From Alitta virens (taxonomy: Eukaryota; Annelida; Polychaeta; Phyllodocida; Nereididae), in contig OW028586.1 in the NCBI GenBank assembly GCA_932294295.1, positions 10,011,790 to 10,075,789 on the forward strand: a stretch of DNA of 64,000 nt. Direction: 5' to 3'. A program made the position numbers and the translations under genes. Below the pieces are notes generated by a model, which was given only the letters and a program-made list of their open reading frames with translations, was not told the DNA's origin and made no database searches. Each line of letters opens with the position of its first letter. The stretch's first letter is position 1. Shown here piece after piece: positions 34,839 to 47,782 of the stretch.

Positions 34839-34914
34839 TACATGGGGAACCTCGCCATTAAGACAACTACATCTGAGCAAAATCTACTGTCTTAATTGAG
34901 AGGTACCTTTATAT
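34839..34914. mobile_element. 76-bp MITE, ATTAAGAC-type ends
   Basis: GGAACCTCGCCATTAAGACA and the inverse of GTCTTAATTGAGAGGTACC face each other around about 25 bp. Confidence 0.5.
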
Positions 34915-37065
34915 AATTGAGAAGCAAATTGTGATGAGAATGCAGTTTTGTCCAAACTTAACTGATCTTGATGATGATGTGAACTGAATTGTGAGGTGTT
35001 CTCAAGATGGGGGATTCACCTGTACCCTATCTTAAGTGATTTACTCATCTTTACCGTAGTTTTAATTGGGGGTGGGGAGGGTTAAGCCCAATGGTTAACT
35101 GGTCTACAGCCTAAACCATGTTCTAATGGCCCCAAATCATAGCCCACTTAAAGTTGCATGACAGCTCATGGGGGAGAGCAATGTAGAAAGCCAACTGGCC
35201 TTGTTCACATAACTCAGGGAAAAGTATTGACTTCTAAGTGGCTCCAATGCTCTCAAGCCTACTTTCAGAATACTTAGTGAGTGCACTGAGGTGTATTTTT
35301 AAACATAAGGCAATAAGAGAGAATTGATTTGGAGACCAAAAGCAGATTTTCCACCAAACTCTGGTATACCAATTATGTATAGCATTAGCATGATTTAAAG
35401 GATTTATGAATGTTTAACATTGCAATTTGTACAGTGTGTGACCTTTCATGGATGCTATACTTCAAAATATTGTAAAGCATGGCCTACTACTGGGACACTT
35501 TGTGCCTTACTTCACACAAGAAAAAAGTCACACGATTTGATTGACAAGACATGAAATAAATTAGTTAAAATCTAAAAGAGAAAACTCTTGAAATTTTTCA
35601 ACTATTACTTCATATTACGAAATTTTGATAGTTGTGACGAAATAATTGTAACAATTGTCCTGTAGTAGGATTTATTAAAAAAAAATAAAAAAATCTAATA
35701 ATTGTTTAAGCTGGCAGTGTAATTACTAAAATTCAGTGTAAATGATGATCACTTTTGCAAATATGCAATCATTAACGATGCATACATGTAAAAGATGAAT
35801 GTATCTCTGTATAGAATTAATTATCTTTAGCCACACAATGCTATATGTCTGTGGCTCTGCCTAAAGACTGGTTACACCCTATACTCACATTACAACAACT
35901 GGGCTAGGTTATGGTAGTATACTGATATTATTGGATATATTTACAGAAATAACACATAATGGGGCTAACTGGCCACTGGCTAGCCCCTATGTTTAGATAA
36001 GGTCACCAATAAGTATGTCAGACATGTGGGCAGTGTATTAATGTGGGATCCCATGTGGGCAGCTCATCCAGAATCCCACATTCACTCATGCCTAGGTTAT
36101 TATAGCATGGTTCCATGATTGTAGTACCTACTGCACGGGATACCTCAGGGACCTGGAATATCTCCTTACCTATGGAATCCTAACTTATATGTACAACTGT
36201 CCTGCTATTATCAGGATTATAGCCAAAAGCAATGATGTGTAGTCCAGTCCACATTGCAAGTGTTACCACTGTTTTGATTTTGTGGTCAACCATGTGCAGA
36301 TGATCCATAGTTTAAAGCTAATTTTATGCAATTGTTTGTTAGTCACAGCCAAAGATAGTTTGCCAACAATTCAGTTTGCTTCCTTACAAGTTAATTGACT
36401 TTGGAAATCACTCCAGCAAAGTGTTGTGGTCGGCCATGTGTGTACTATTGTGTCTATGCTCTTTTGTTCAAAGCCAATTAAAGCCAATTAAAGGCAATTG
36501 TTTGCCTGTTAAAGATTGTTTGTCACCAATATGGTTCGCTACTTCGTCCTTAAATTGACTTTAAAAATCACTCAATCAAAGTACAATGGAACCTTCATAG
36601 CTCTGTCTACCAGTAAATGTAAGTCTCCAAAACTCTCTAGCAATGGTATGAATCATTCACAAAATGCTTGCAATGCATTAGAGTTCAAACCAATACAAGC
36701 ATCAAATATAGAAGTCACATACTGAGTTAGGTGGATAGAAATCAGATCTATTTACTCAAGCCAAAAACATTGACATGTCTCTGACAGTTTTTGCTGTGTT
36801 TTGGCAACTGTGTCAGATTTGAGGCAGTTCACTTGTTGCAGGATAGATAAACCATGGATAAACCAAGACAAGAGTTATACCCGAGGTTGAAAAGGTGGTT
36901 TTCATGTCTTGTCAGGGTTTTATTGTGACAAGTCATTGGATGATAAGTTAGTTGAAAAAGTTGACAGGTCTTTATGCATGGAGAGATGGACATGGTGGAA
37001 TAATTAAGTACATGTGCTGAAAGGTATTGCTGAATGTGTAGAATCTGCAATTGCTGTGTAATAGA
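34915..37065. other. intergenic, one shared 40-bp block
   Basis: A block at about 36132-36172 ('atacctcagggacctggaat', 'atctccttacctat') recurs at 39211-39251. Otherwise no gene or known repeat is seen in 2 kb. Confidence 0.4.
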
Positions 37066-37382
37066 GTACTTTCACTGAGCAGCCCTGAGTTCAGCAAGAC
37101 ATAAGTCCTTCCTCTCCTTTTGCTTTTCAGACATAGAAGATAATCACTGACTTATTCAATAAATATAACTTTCTCAGAAAAAAACCAAAAATCAACTGAA
37201 TGATACGGTGTCAAATATACATTAAAAATACACTTAAATTACTGCTGCTAGGATGCACTTTGCTTCAGCCAATCACAGTCAAGGGCGGAAACTTTTTCAG
37301 CCAATAGAATTGCAGTATTCTGTCATAGCCACCTGGTGGAAATATAGAGAACCTTCCATGAAAATCCACTATTGAAAAATAT
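37066..37382 (+). repeat. dispersed repeat R3, copy 1 (about 315 bp)
   Basis: It matches 41448-41772 over its length: 'cactgagcagccctgagtt', 'gatgcactttgcttcagcca', 'gtagccacctggtggaaa' (variant here). Non-coding; no TIR recognised. Confidence 0.8.
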
Positions 37383-37404
37383 ATCACTGGTCAGTCAAAG
37401 GTTG

Positions 37405-37625
37405 TGCGATAAGATATGATAAGATATGATAAGATAAGAATAGATAAGATGAGATAAGATAAGATAAGATAAGATAAGATAAGATAAGATAAGATAAGAT
37501 AAGATGAGATGAGATGAGATGAGATGAGATGAGATGAGATAAGAAGAGATAAGATAAGAAGATATAAGATAAGAAGAGATAAGAAGAGATGAGATGAGAT
37601 GAGATGAGATAAAATAAGATTAGAT
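37405..37625 (+). repeat. (GATAA)n / (GATGA)n pentanucleotide array
   Basis: About 220 bp in which blocks of ATAAG and ATGAG alternate, suggesting block-wise expansion of variants. The motif is complementary to the 13.7-kb array. Confidence 0.95.
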
Positions 37626-39535
37626 AGTACTTTTTTGTATAGTCAGTTGCAATATCGTTTCATCTGTGAATATAGGTCATGTGTGTGGTTAGTATCGTAA
37701 TGATTACTTAGAAATGCAATTTTAATTTGTTCCTTATATAGACCATGACATCATACAGGCTGTGATTGCAATGTTTCATTGCCTCATTCCGAATACATCA
37801 AAAATATTAACAATCAACCATTTTGGCCTCTGATTGGCCAAATCATGTAGAAAGGAGTCCACTCTTGCCTCCATGGCCAAATGAATGATATAAGCCTAGT
37901 TATTCTGATATGATGATGATATAAGCCTAGATTTTCTGTTGGAAATGAAGCATGAAAGTCCAGAGAAAAATAAAACTTATTCCATGGAGTTATTCTACGT
38001 AGTTTGAGTGCCATGAATGTGCTAGGTTTACATGGGTTTCAGATGGGCCAACCATTACAGGTAGTTCTGTAAGTGTTAATTAAAGCCTATCGTTACCACC
38101 CATGTTGGCTAACCATGTTTAAAATGTGTATCAACCACTGAAGCATTCAACTAATAGTTTTTTCAACCTAAACAATACCTTTTTCACGTTTCACACATAT
38201 TCCACCCCCTGTCTTTGAACCACTCAAATAGACTTGGGCATTGACTCCTTGTGCCCTTGGGTCAACAGACAGGCACCAAAAACATACAAACAACCATGCC
38301 TCCCTCAGCTGGTACAATAAATACAGTACATATCCATGCAGAGATGTGGCTCATAGGCATGTCCAACATCTTAAGTTTGTTAAGATATGGTAACAACAGA
38401 TAGGGTGTCTTAAATACAGTCAATACTTGTCAATGTCCAATTGTGCCTGTTGGTGTATTTGTACAACTAAGATTGATGGAGTTGAAAGGGGGGTATAAAA
38501 ACATTGATCATGATACTATGTCAGTCAAGACTTAAAGGTTGCCTATGAGACAGTGATAACATTCAGTTTGCATTTTTATTTGCCTCCAAATATTTTGTGA
38601 AATCCGCGTTTTCTTTAGCTGAAGCTTAAAGCGCAGTATTAATACATACATGTATTTTGGCATCATTATATCAAAGTATTACAAAGCAGGCGCTTATTAA
38701 AAAATATGGTCATAATTGTGAGGTAGTCTATACCATGGACCTTAAATAATTTAAAGGTCCTTGTCTATACTGAGAGGCAAATGCAATAGCAAGAATGCAG
38801 GTCAGTACTATAGTAATTTTAAATCAGTGTTTAAGAGAGGAATGAACAATATTATGACTTTCCTTATCTTTTTAACTGGCATATTTACAACTCTTTGTTT
38901 AATGTTTGTGCTAAAGACATTAATTATCTTTCTGGCCCTCTAAATGCAAAACACCTCTAATAAGGAACTTTCTCTTTAAAGTACTCTTTGTTTCTTTTTT
39001 TGTCACAATCCAGCTGTTGTCAATGAACTGTTCTAACTGACAACGTACAGCTGCTGATCACAGCTGGGTACCAAGATCCAGACTCAAACAGCTGGCTAGT
39101 CATGCTTGAACTGGATCAATCACAGAACATGCTTAGGATTAATCTGTCATGCTAGGATCACTGTCCAAGTCGGCCATAACAGTTAAGTACTTGACCAGAT
39201 GAGCCAAATGCACGGAATACCTCAGGGACCCGGAATATCTCCTTACCTATTTCCATTGGTCATTGGCATGGAATGGTAGGGTGGTGCTAGCCTGCAGCAG
39301 CATTCTTGGTGCCCATATGTATGTTATATGTTAGGTGGTTGCATAATGCAGCCAATAGGTGGGCTCTAATGTTAGACACGTGCATAAGTTCAATATCATT
39401 GCCTCGTTACGTCTGCTTTGTCATTTGAACAGTAAGGCTAAAGAATGTGTATTGTTGAATGACTGCTTAACTGATATACTGAAATTAAATGGTCGGCTAA
39501 ATTCATTACCTTCTTCTTAATTACTTACTTAATGA
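37626..39535. other. intergenic, nothing further recognised
   Basis: Contains the second copy of the 40-bp block at 39211-39251 and an imperfect palindrome GGACCTTAAAT...TTTAAAGGTCC near 38737-38760. Confidence 0.4.
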
Positions 39536-39787
39536 CTAGACTGACTGACTGACTGACGGACTGACTGTCTGAACTGACTGTCTGAACTGACTGTCTGGAC
39601 TGACGGTCTGGACTGACTGACTGACTGTCTGAACTGACTGTCTGAACTGACTGTCTGAACTGACTGTCTGAACTGACTGTCTGAACTGACTGTCTGAACT
39701 GACCGTCTGAACTGACAGTCTGAACTGTCGACTGAACTGACCATCTGAACTGACCGTCTGAACTGACTGTCTGAACTGACTGTCTGA
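39536..39787 (+). repeat. 13-bp minisatellite ACTGACTGTCTGA
   Basis: About 18 units, starting from a (GACT)n run. The variation is mostly GTCTG/CGTCTG. Long antisense frames rich in Gln and Ser are artefacts. Confidence 0.92.
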
Positions 39788-39845
39788 ATATATTTCTAAT
39801 TGTGCTGGATAGAAAGATTAACAAGAACACTGTGTAAGCAATAGC

Positions 39846-40060
39846 TATATCCCTCATAGTCGGGAGTTAACTAAAATGAATGTTAGTTAACTCCCGACTA
39901 TGAGAGATATACTTATACTCCATTAGACATATTAGTTTGATTGTTTGTTTTGTTTTACTGCCTTTATTACGCAAGACAAGTTCAGTTTACATTCAGGAGG
40001 GAGTTAACTAACATTTTCGTTGGTTATATGAACAACAAGTGGAGTATTAAGTGCATAATA
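39846..40060 (-). mobile_element. MITE-like dispersed repeat, copy 2
   Basis: It is the inverted relative of 828-1062. It contains a long hairpin at about 39857-39903: CATAGTCGGGAGTTAACTA and its complement TAGTTAACTCCCGACTATG, 19 bp perfect, around nine bases. Confidence 0.65.
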
Positions 40061-41447
40061 ATGCTCTGTTCTGTTGGCAAAATCGAGATACTTTTCCCTC
40101 TATTTTGCACCTTCTTTGTTAATAAAAACACAAAGTAAACTCAGACAATTACCCAAGGAAGCTTGTTTCCTGTCAAGAAATTACACACAGACAGATATCA
40201 CCTCAGCTGTTATCCTGGCCATGTAAGTCCCTAAGATCTCGTGCATTTGAGCATAAAAATAACTCAGGGGTGAATAAAACCCTGCTCTGGTCCATGAACC
40301 TTTGATAGCTGACATTTATAGGAATTATCTGGCTTTTTGGTTCAAGATGTGCTGGTGTGATCAAATATTAAGCCATAGCGGAGGAGATCAAAATGTACTC
40401 AGAAAGGGTTAAGAGTGGGTTTTGTTTGCAGGAAAAATAAGGAAAAACAAAAGTTAACCATGTGGGAAGCCATTTTTGCATGCATGAACAAGATAAATGT
40501 GGAATATAGTTTTTGTAGCACCAGAAATATGTCCGCTCCTGTCACCTCCATAAGGCATACACATGTTTGAATCTAGTAAATGATACACATCAAATACAAA
40601 CTTTCCATACAAATAAATAAGTATTGTGTTTGTCTTTGCTATTTCAGCATGTCAGTCTCGTGTGAATTCAATTTATCACTTGGTTAAGTATAATATCTCT
40701 CAGTGAATTATTCAGTATTACATGATATAAAATTACTGCTTGGTATAACCCTTCACCTTATCCTGAACAAAAAAAAAAAAAAGAAAAAGAAAAGAAAAAA
40801 AAGATACAATGCCACATCCATCAGGAACTAACAATTATACAGTAACATCTCAACAAAGCAAGATACAATCAATAATATGCAAATGTATCCTAAGTATTAT
40901 TGTATTTGAGCTCGCTGATGGCCTAAATAAGACCGAAACATTGCTGTCATTTTGCAAGCGCGCCGGTTTTGCGAGGCAGTTTGTCGGACTAGGCCTTGGC
41001 AGTAGTCTTAAGTCGGGACTTCACTGTATCTTCGTGTGATTTGTATGAAATTGTACCACCACCAGGTGCTGTTTTTTTTTTGTTTTTTTTTTGTTTTTTT
41101 TTTAGAAAAGGTGAAATTCTTACAAGAAATAACAGTGTGCACGAAAGCAGTCAACTTACAAATTAAAAAGAATAATATTACCAGAGATTAAAATTGTTTC
41201 CAGCCAAGACCACACAAGCAAATGTTAACCCAAAGAACAAAAGTCTGGAAATAATCAGCAAAGGTGTGAAACCTGTCAGGATGGTGATTTTAACTCAGTT
41301 GAGATGCTGCTAAGTACTTTTTATAAGACATTCTTTCCTGGAAAATAGTTCATTCCATCATGATAGGCCTCTGCTTTCCCAGAAGTATACATGCATTCCT
41401 GGCATACATATATAGTACAATGTATATTGTTCGAGTATATATAGCAA
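40061..41447. other. intergenic, nothing recognised
   Basis: Contains A-rich (40768-40802) and T-rich (41070-41103) homopolymer tracts. No gene signature. Confidence 0.4.
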
Positions 41448-41772
41448 TAGTCTTTTCACTGAGCAGCCCTGAATTCAGCAAGATTAAACTCTTTCTTCTC
41501 CTTTTATTACTCATTTTGCTTTTCAGACATACGTACGAGATCATACCTAAACCTGTTCAATAAATACAATTTTCTCTGGGAAATAACAAAAATCAATAAT
41601 AAGATATCAAATATTCAGTAAAATGCACTAAAAATACTGCTGCTATGATGCACTTTGCTTCAGCCAATCACAGTGAAGGGCGGGAACTGTTTCAGTCAAT
41701 AGAATTGTAGTATTCTGTTGTAGCCACCTGGTGGAAACGTCGAGAAACTTCCGTGAAAATCTACTGTTAGCT
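41448..41772 (+). repeat. dispersed repeat R3, copy 2
   Basis: Second copy of the repeat at 37066, same orientation, moderately diverged. Confidence 0.8.
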
Positions 41773-42251
41773 AACAGTTATAGTGGAGCTTTTTGATACA
41801 GGCCACTCTGAGGGTATAGGCCATTTTTACATGAAAAATATGTACTTGGTCTTAATTGTGAAGGGGTTACAGTATTTAGGTGTGCTTACATTAGATTGTG
41901 CTGTTTCAAGGGAATGTTATATACTATTGTATTTTGTCAGTAGCTCCAATGCATTATCATGGCTGATTCATGCTATTGTGTTTTCCTGCAGTGCTTACAA
42001 ACCATACTTTTTGATCCAATTCTTGTTGTTTTCAACCCTTAAATGTTCTGTTAATATGGATATTTTTAGTTAACCATTATTTTGATTTGTTAGATTCTGG
42101 TATCTAGCCTAAGTCAATAAACTTTACCCCAAATTGAACCCAATTTTTTTCTGTACGAATAACATAGCCATACAGGACCTTTACTATTTAAACGAGGAGG
42201 GTAAGTTGGTCTCCCATTTCAGCCAAATTCATTGAGTTGGAAACTAGAGGA

Positions 42252-42431
42252 GTGCTAGCTCAGTGGTAGCATGCTGGGCTTCCCAACCACTGGATCCCGC
42301 GTTCGATTCCCGGTTGAACCTAAGTTGGATGGCTTTTTCATCCATCATCTCATTGCCATGGTCCCTGCCTGTCCTAATTAGCCCATCAGATGCAGAAATA
42401 CAGGATGTAAAGTCCTAATCCACCCACCACA
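42252..42431 (+). mobile_element. SINE family B, full copy
   Basis: A box GCTAGCTCAGTGGTAGCATG, B box GTTCGATTCCC, then the family body through CAGAAATACAGGATGTAAAG to CCACCCACC. It is the same family as 1-112 and 34.4 kb. Confidence 0.8.
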
Positions 42432-42835
42432 CCCTTGATAACTGACACCATCTCTTTGGTTGACAGGATGCTCCCCTCTTAACCATGTCAAGATGATCTC
42501 AAGTACCACTGTGCCCACTTGCATGCTGACATTCTTTGCTTAAAACACAACAAATGGGGGAGACCTCTATGAGCAAGATAGGAGGCATGTTGTATATATG
42601 GGGTATGTTATATGCAAGAGGAAGGGTAGGTGATGGGTTATATCATACTATACTTCCATGGTTATATTATATTGCACAATATGGAACCTCAGAATCCTGC
42701 CCACTTTTGTGGTTGTTAGTAAGTTAGTAGCTTATTATAATGAGGTGGTCTTAATAGTGTTAAGGTTAAATATGGAAACAGCACAGCTTGGTAATATCGA
42801 GGTAACCAAATGACAAGTGTATTGTATCGTATTGT

Positions 42836-42976
42836 GCTTGGCCAAATGCACTACGTGCGTTTTCCATGCGTTTGGATAAACGCATGGAAAACGCATGGTT
42901 TTCACCTCATTTAAATTAGGCAAAAACCATGCGTTTTCCATACGTTTATCCTTCTCATGGAAAATGCACGTGGCAC
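42836..42976. mobile_element. foldback MITE with nested hairpins
   Basis: The outer arms TTGGCCAAATGCACTACGTGC and the inverse of GCACGTGGCACATTTGGCCA pair. Within the left arm GCGTTTTCCATGCGTTT is followed by its own complement AAACGCATGGAAAACGC, a second hairpin. The right arm carries CATGCGTTTTCCATACGTTT. Confidence 0.75.
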
Positions 42977-43119
42977 ATTTGGCCATGTATCAATGCCTGA
43001 CGCAGACATAATGATGAAATGATAAGACTTGGAGTCCAACCCAGGTTATGACCTATAGATTTCATTATAATGAAGATATCATGAAACCATAAATACTGCT
43101 GATGGCATTAGCTATATTT

Positions 43120-43372
43120 ATCACATTGGACAGCTCTGCCGAAGGTCCTGGGTTCGATCCCCAGCCCGGGCATTCTTCATGAGCTACATCTCAGCTGGAT
43201 GTCGGCAGCATGAGTTGTTTAATTGGTGGTTTCTTGCACTTGGTGTCTATGCTGGGGCAAGTAAAAGACCCCACCAGTGGGTAAATGTGTACGCTTATCC
43301 TCTTATCATTACGTCTGCTTCTGGCAGCTGGTCATATAAGCTGAGTCAGTTTCAGACCTAGTAGCAATGAGA
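43120..43372 (+). mobile_element. SINE family A copy
   Basis: B box GGTTCGATCCCC, then AGCTACATCTCAGCTGGATG, TGGTGTCTATGCTGGGGCAA, GTAAAAGACCCCACC and the 3' motif CATTACGTCTGCTTCTGGCA with CATATAAGCTGAGTCAG. The A box region is degenerate. Confidence 0.8.
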
Positions 43373-45189
43373 CAAAGACAAAATGGAGTTCTGCTGCATT
43401 TCACAATGCCTCACCTCTTATGCACACCCTTCCTTCTTGCACAACTTTTGTCTTATTTTCAACCTTTTTTGCCCTTTACATGTTGTTATTCATCAAGGTG
43501 GAGGATCAAACAAGCCAAGAACACACTGCTTCAAGTCCTGTCAGCATTGTGGCCTGAGCATATAGCATTCTGGTCTGACATCTTGAACCATGCTGGTTTG
43601 CATTGTAGACCACGTCTTCATACCTATTTTGTTTATGTAACTGACACACGAGACATGGTTCAACCAACAGGTTCCAATTATCTGCAGATTCCCCAACAAA
43701 CCAAACCCAATCTGCAGACCTCAGCTCATGTGGGTGTTGACAGGATATTCATAATCAACCCATATCTACTGCACCAAAAATTATAACACAAACAATACAT
43801 TTATAGGACCACAAAAGTACATTATACAGTTTATATAATGCATATTTTTAGTTGTTATTTTATAGACCCATATGCAGTCTGCATACATTTGACAGTATTT
43901 GTTTTTGTGACGAAGTTATGTAAACCTACATAACTGTACACAGTACATGTAGGTGGGAATAATGCATGAAATATAGTGTTCCCATATGCATGCCTACTTT
44001 TTAGTAACAATGTGTTGGTGTAACAAAAGTACATGAAAGGAAATTTTGGAATCAAGAAAATGCAATAGAGCTGTGATTAGTTTGTAATGGTTATTTATAA
44101 TCTCATCATGTTCATTGTACCTTTCAAAGCAATGCAGATTTGGAAATTGACGTCCAATCATCTGCAACAGGCTAGATGTGGTTGTACCAAGACCAGACAA
44201 TGAATGTCAGGTATTCTTGGAATATAAACATTTTATAATACTTTTCTGAATATTTTCTTTTCTTTTTTAAGAGGGGGGGGGGGAGGGGTAGTAGCTCAGC
44301 ATCAAATCAGGCTTCCACTCACAGGAACCATCTTCACAATCTTGTTTGGTATTGGTTGAGGGACTGCCTTAGCCAATGGGAATCCTATAGATACACAAGG
44401 CGTCATATGGGGTTTAGTTTTCAATTCTGTGATTTCTGTTGTAACGATAACAGGGGAACATTCCTTTGAAGTTCCTTTTTACACTTCAATGTATCTGCAT
44501 GCTACAACCCTGCAGCTTTTTAACCGGGCGACACAATAAAAAAAACCCCAATTCTTTGTCAATATATTATAGGATCAGTGGCATGACAAAATTGTTGTGA
44601 CCAATACTTTAGTAATACATAATATATATTGAAACAATGTTATTATTGGTATACATATGGTTTAAAATGGGCTTCTGGCCCTGAACTTTGGATCAACAGA
44701 GCTACATGGCATATTGCAACTTAAGTTCTGTGTACAAGACTGTTGGCAACAGTGCTGTAACATTTCAATAACTTCATGTTCTAACATACAGGTTTAAGTA
44801 ATAGAAGATGATCCAGTAAATATGTCTTGTAATAACATGACATGATGTACTTAGCAACAGTTACACTGGATATAGGTTCACATTTAATATGTGTCATAAA
44901 ATATGTAAATGTTGCAAAATTATGTAGGATTAGAGCTCACAGACTGAACGATCTGGAAATGTGTAGAGAATCTTGTCACAATTGATGTCATGAATATTAG
45001 GTTATGGAATATTTCTGTGCTCAGATTGATATGCTGGCTCCATTAGAATTACATGAATGCAAGATGGTGGACGTTTATTAATGATATAGCGGATAGAGGG
45101 CAGCACTGGTCTGATAGCAGACGATTCCTCGGTGAAGATTCAGAAGGGAAAATCAACTTTTAACCAATGATGTATTCATATTTTGCAGA
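43373..45189. other. intergenic, nothing recognised
   Basis: A plus-strand frame of 139 codons (43367-43786) shows no domain and begins within SINE sequence. A G11 run lies near 44273-44283. Confidence 0.4.
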
Positions 45190-45550
45190 TTGCCTGTCAA
45201 AGAGGGGCTGAATTGGTCTCAGAAGGAATTCCCATCAAATTCTCGAGGAATCACGAGTGCTGCGAGATTTCGTCTGCTTCCTGCAGAGTTGGGCACGTGC
45301 GGCAAATTCCCGCCAAATCTCGCTGCAAAAGGGACTTGTGACGCTGCAGGGGAGCAGCCATACTCGTTCTACAACCAGTGGAGCATATGCCAGAGCCCTC
45401 TCGGAACCCTGTTGGAACCTCAGCAGAACCTGTAGCACCCCTGTTGGGGGCCAAAAGAACGACCATAACACCCTCTGACAGCAACCTGAGCAACCACGCG
45501 GGGTGCTACAAGGTGCAACCCTCTCTCCAGCTCTCTTATCGTCACTCCAG
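45190..45550. other. GC-richer non-repetitive block, possible exon
   Basis: After an acceptor-like TATTTTGCAG at 45179-45188, this block is GC-rich and open in several frames on both strands. None shows a recognisable domain. It might be a non-coding 5' exon of the GPCR starting at 47.78 kb or an unrelated gene fragment. Confidence 0.3.
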
Positions 45551-47782
45551 GGGGCAAGAAATATTGATATTAAGTCTTATCTACCCTAATATCATATTCA
45601 CGCGATATTTTAAGGTTACATTCAGATGGGTACTTGATGTTCTCCTAAAAAACACGGATCTTCATTTTTTTGGGATTACATTCTGTGAGATGAACGCACT
45701 TTTTTTCATCTAGATGATCAATGTCAAAGTTTGTGGCATCCACATAATTATCAATTTATGCTACAACGTGTTTGAACATTGCTGAGCTTATAACTTGGGA
45801 ACGGATAATCTATTACTTGACAGACAGAAAAAAAACTGGATTAACCTGTGAGGTGCCTGAGAGAAGGCATTGCAAGACCTATGCTTAAGGAAACAGACTT
45901 TATATTCAATAAATCACTCTCAACGGGTAACCTGGAACACTACATTTATTTGTATGTCCCTGTCATCTTTTGGATGGAACTTTAAATTATTAATCAACTT
46001 TGTTTCATACGAAACTTTGTTTTGGAAAACAGGATTAATGTGATTCTATTTCTTTGCTTGGATGATTGAAAACTGTCACAAGCACACAATCAGAGTGTCA
46101 TATTTCTAGGCAAGTTGTTTTTCATTTTTCTAGACACTGTTTTCCCTCTGGAATACATGATTCAGAAAACTCAACGGGACTCATACTCCTCCGGATTATA
46201 TTAATTGTCATTAGATACGAAACCAAATCCTGTGCTACTGTCCAAACACGAAACCATCTGATCAGCACTTGGCATCATCAAATTGCCCCTATTATCACTC
46301 ATATTGGATCAGTGACCCCTAGCGGTTGGGGGTGATCAATCAAGGTGTTGCTGACAGGAGCCAAATCGGGGCCATTAGCTCTATAGTCAGGGTGGATTCT
46401 GGTTATAGACTCCTGATAAGACTGTGACTAGATATAACAGGATGAAATATATGACAGTAAATTTCTCAAACTGACACCAGGTATATATGACTATTTTGCA
46501 TCCACTTAATTAAATTGATTGGATAATTATTGCCCATTGCTGGATTATAGTATTCCTCCATTTGAAGGAGATAGCAAAACCTATTGAGATTTTACTCACC
46601 AGCAAATTACCATGATAAAACTGGATATCTATTACATCACTGGATACTGGACTATTTTCACTATCAAAACAGATGTTCCAATTTGATTAATATTCGATAT
46701 ATTATTTCGATGATCGAACAGTATTTGAGACAGTAATTAACTAGAGGAATCCAGAGCAGCCTGACTATTTTTCATCATACTTTCATCGTATTTGTCTTTT
46801 ATTTAACCAACAGCCATTCAGCTGCTGTTGTTCACTCAGCCTAAAGAGCTTTCATTTTACTGTTTACTAGTGTTTAGTGTTGAAATCTTCCGAATAGATC
46901 ACTTACAACACTTTCACAACACTGTGGGCAAAAAACTCTTATTGGTGTTCAACAAGGAGCCGCGTGAGCCCTATTGACTAGCGTTGTGGATATTATCTTT
47001 GAATTTGCTCGTCTAAGCAAAGGTTGCTTCTGCAATCTGGAGACTGGAAAGTTTGTCTTCTTATGCATTACTCCCTCTAGAATCCCATTAGGAACAGTAA
47101 ACAAAACAGAAGCACAAGAAAACAAGCCAAGCGCATTCTGCGCAACCATACAGCAAAGAATACGCGAGTGACATCTCTACCCAACCCCTAGTCTGGTTGT
47201 CTGTCAGAACTGCTGCAGAAGCCTAGCAAAGATTGGCTTGCACGCAAGACTGTTTGGACCACAAATGATTTGCCAGTACACCAGAGAGTTCATTCATCCA
47301 ACCAATGCCAGTGACTCAATGGTTGTGGAAAGCAAATATATCTTACGAGAGAAGTTGCTGGACTAAAGAAAAACAAAGATAGTATAACTCAGTGTCAAAT
47401 CTTTTTACCAAGTTCTGAGTGATATATTTTTGAAGTTGACAAAAAGTCAGATCTCCTTTGTATAGAATTGTTCATTTGGAGTGCATTGGGCCAAGCAAGT
47501 GACTGTTTATCTTGAAAGTAAGCAGAAGTAATACACTGTTGAATTTATGGTGCTCAATTGGAGTACATTTGTCAAGTAACCGTTCATCTTTAAATTGGAT
47601 TGGACTTTATCTGTAGTATCTTTCAAGGGTTTTTTGCAAAAAATCTGCAGGAATTGAAACTTTTAACTTCAGTGATTTAGCTATGGATTCTATGGAAGTA
47701 AAGTTACCCAACCAGACTAATTAAATAGACATTAAATCATCTTTTGTTATTTGCCATTGTGACGTTTGATTTAGAAACAAAC
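45551..47782 (+). other. upstream flank / possible 5' UTR of the GPCR gene
   Basis: No repeat or coding signature is seen. The region just before 47783 is AT-rich with several in-frame stops, so the coding region does not extend upstream by reading through. Confidence 0.4.

Noticed and set aside
37982..38018. Further micro-palindrome (CATGGAGTTATT ... GTGCCATG)
   Set aside because: The arms do not pair beyond the outermost bases and no 7-bp duplication is present.
43367..43786. 139-codon plus-strand frame
   Set aside because: It begins in SINE sequence and has no recognisable domain or splice context.
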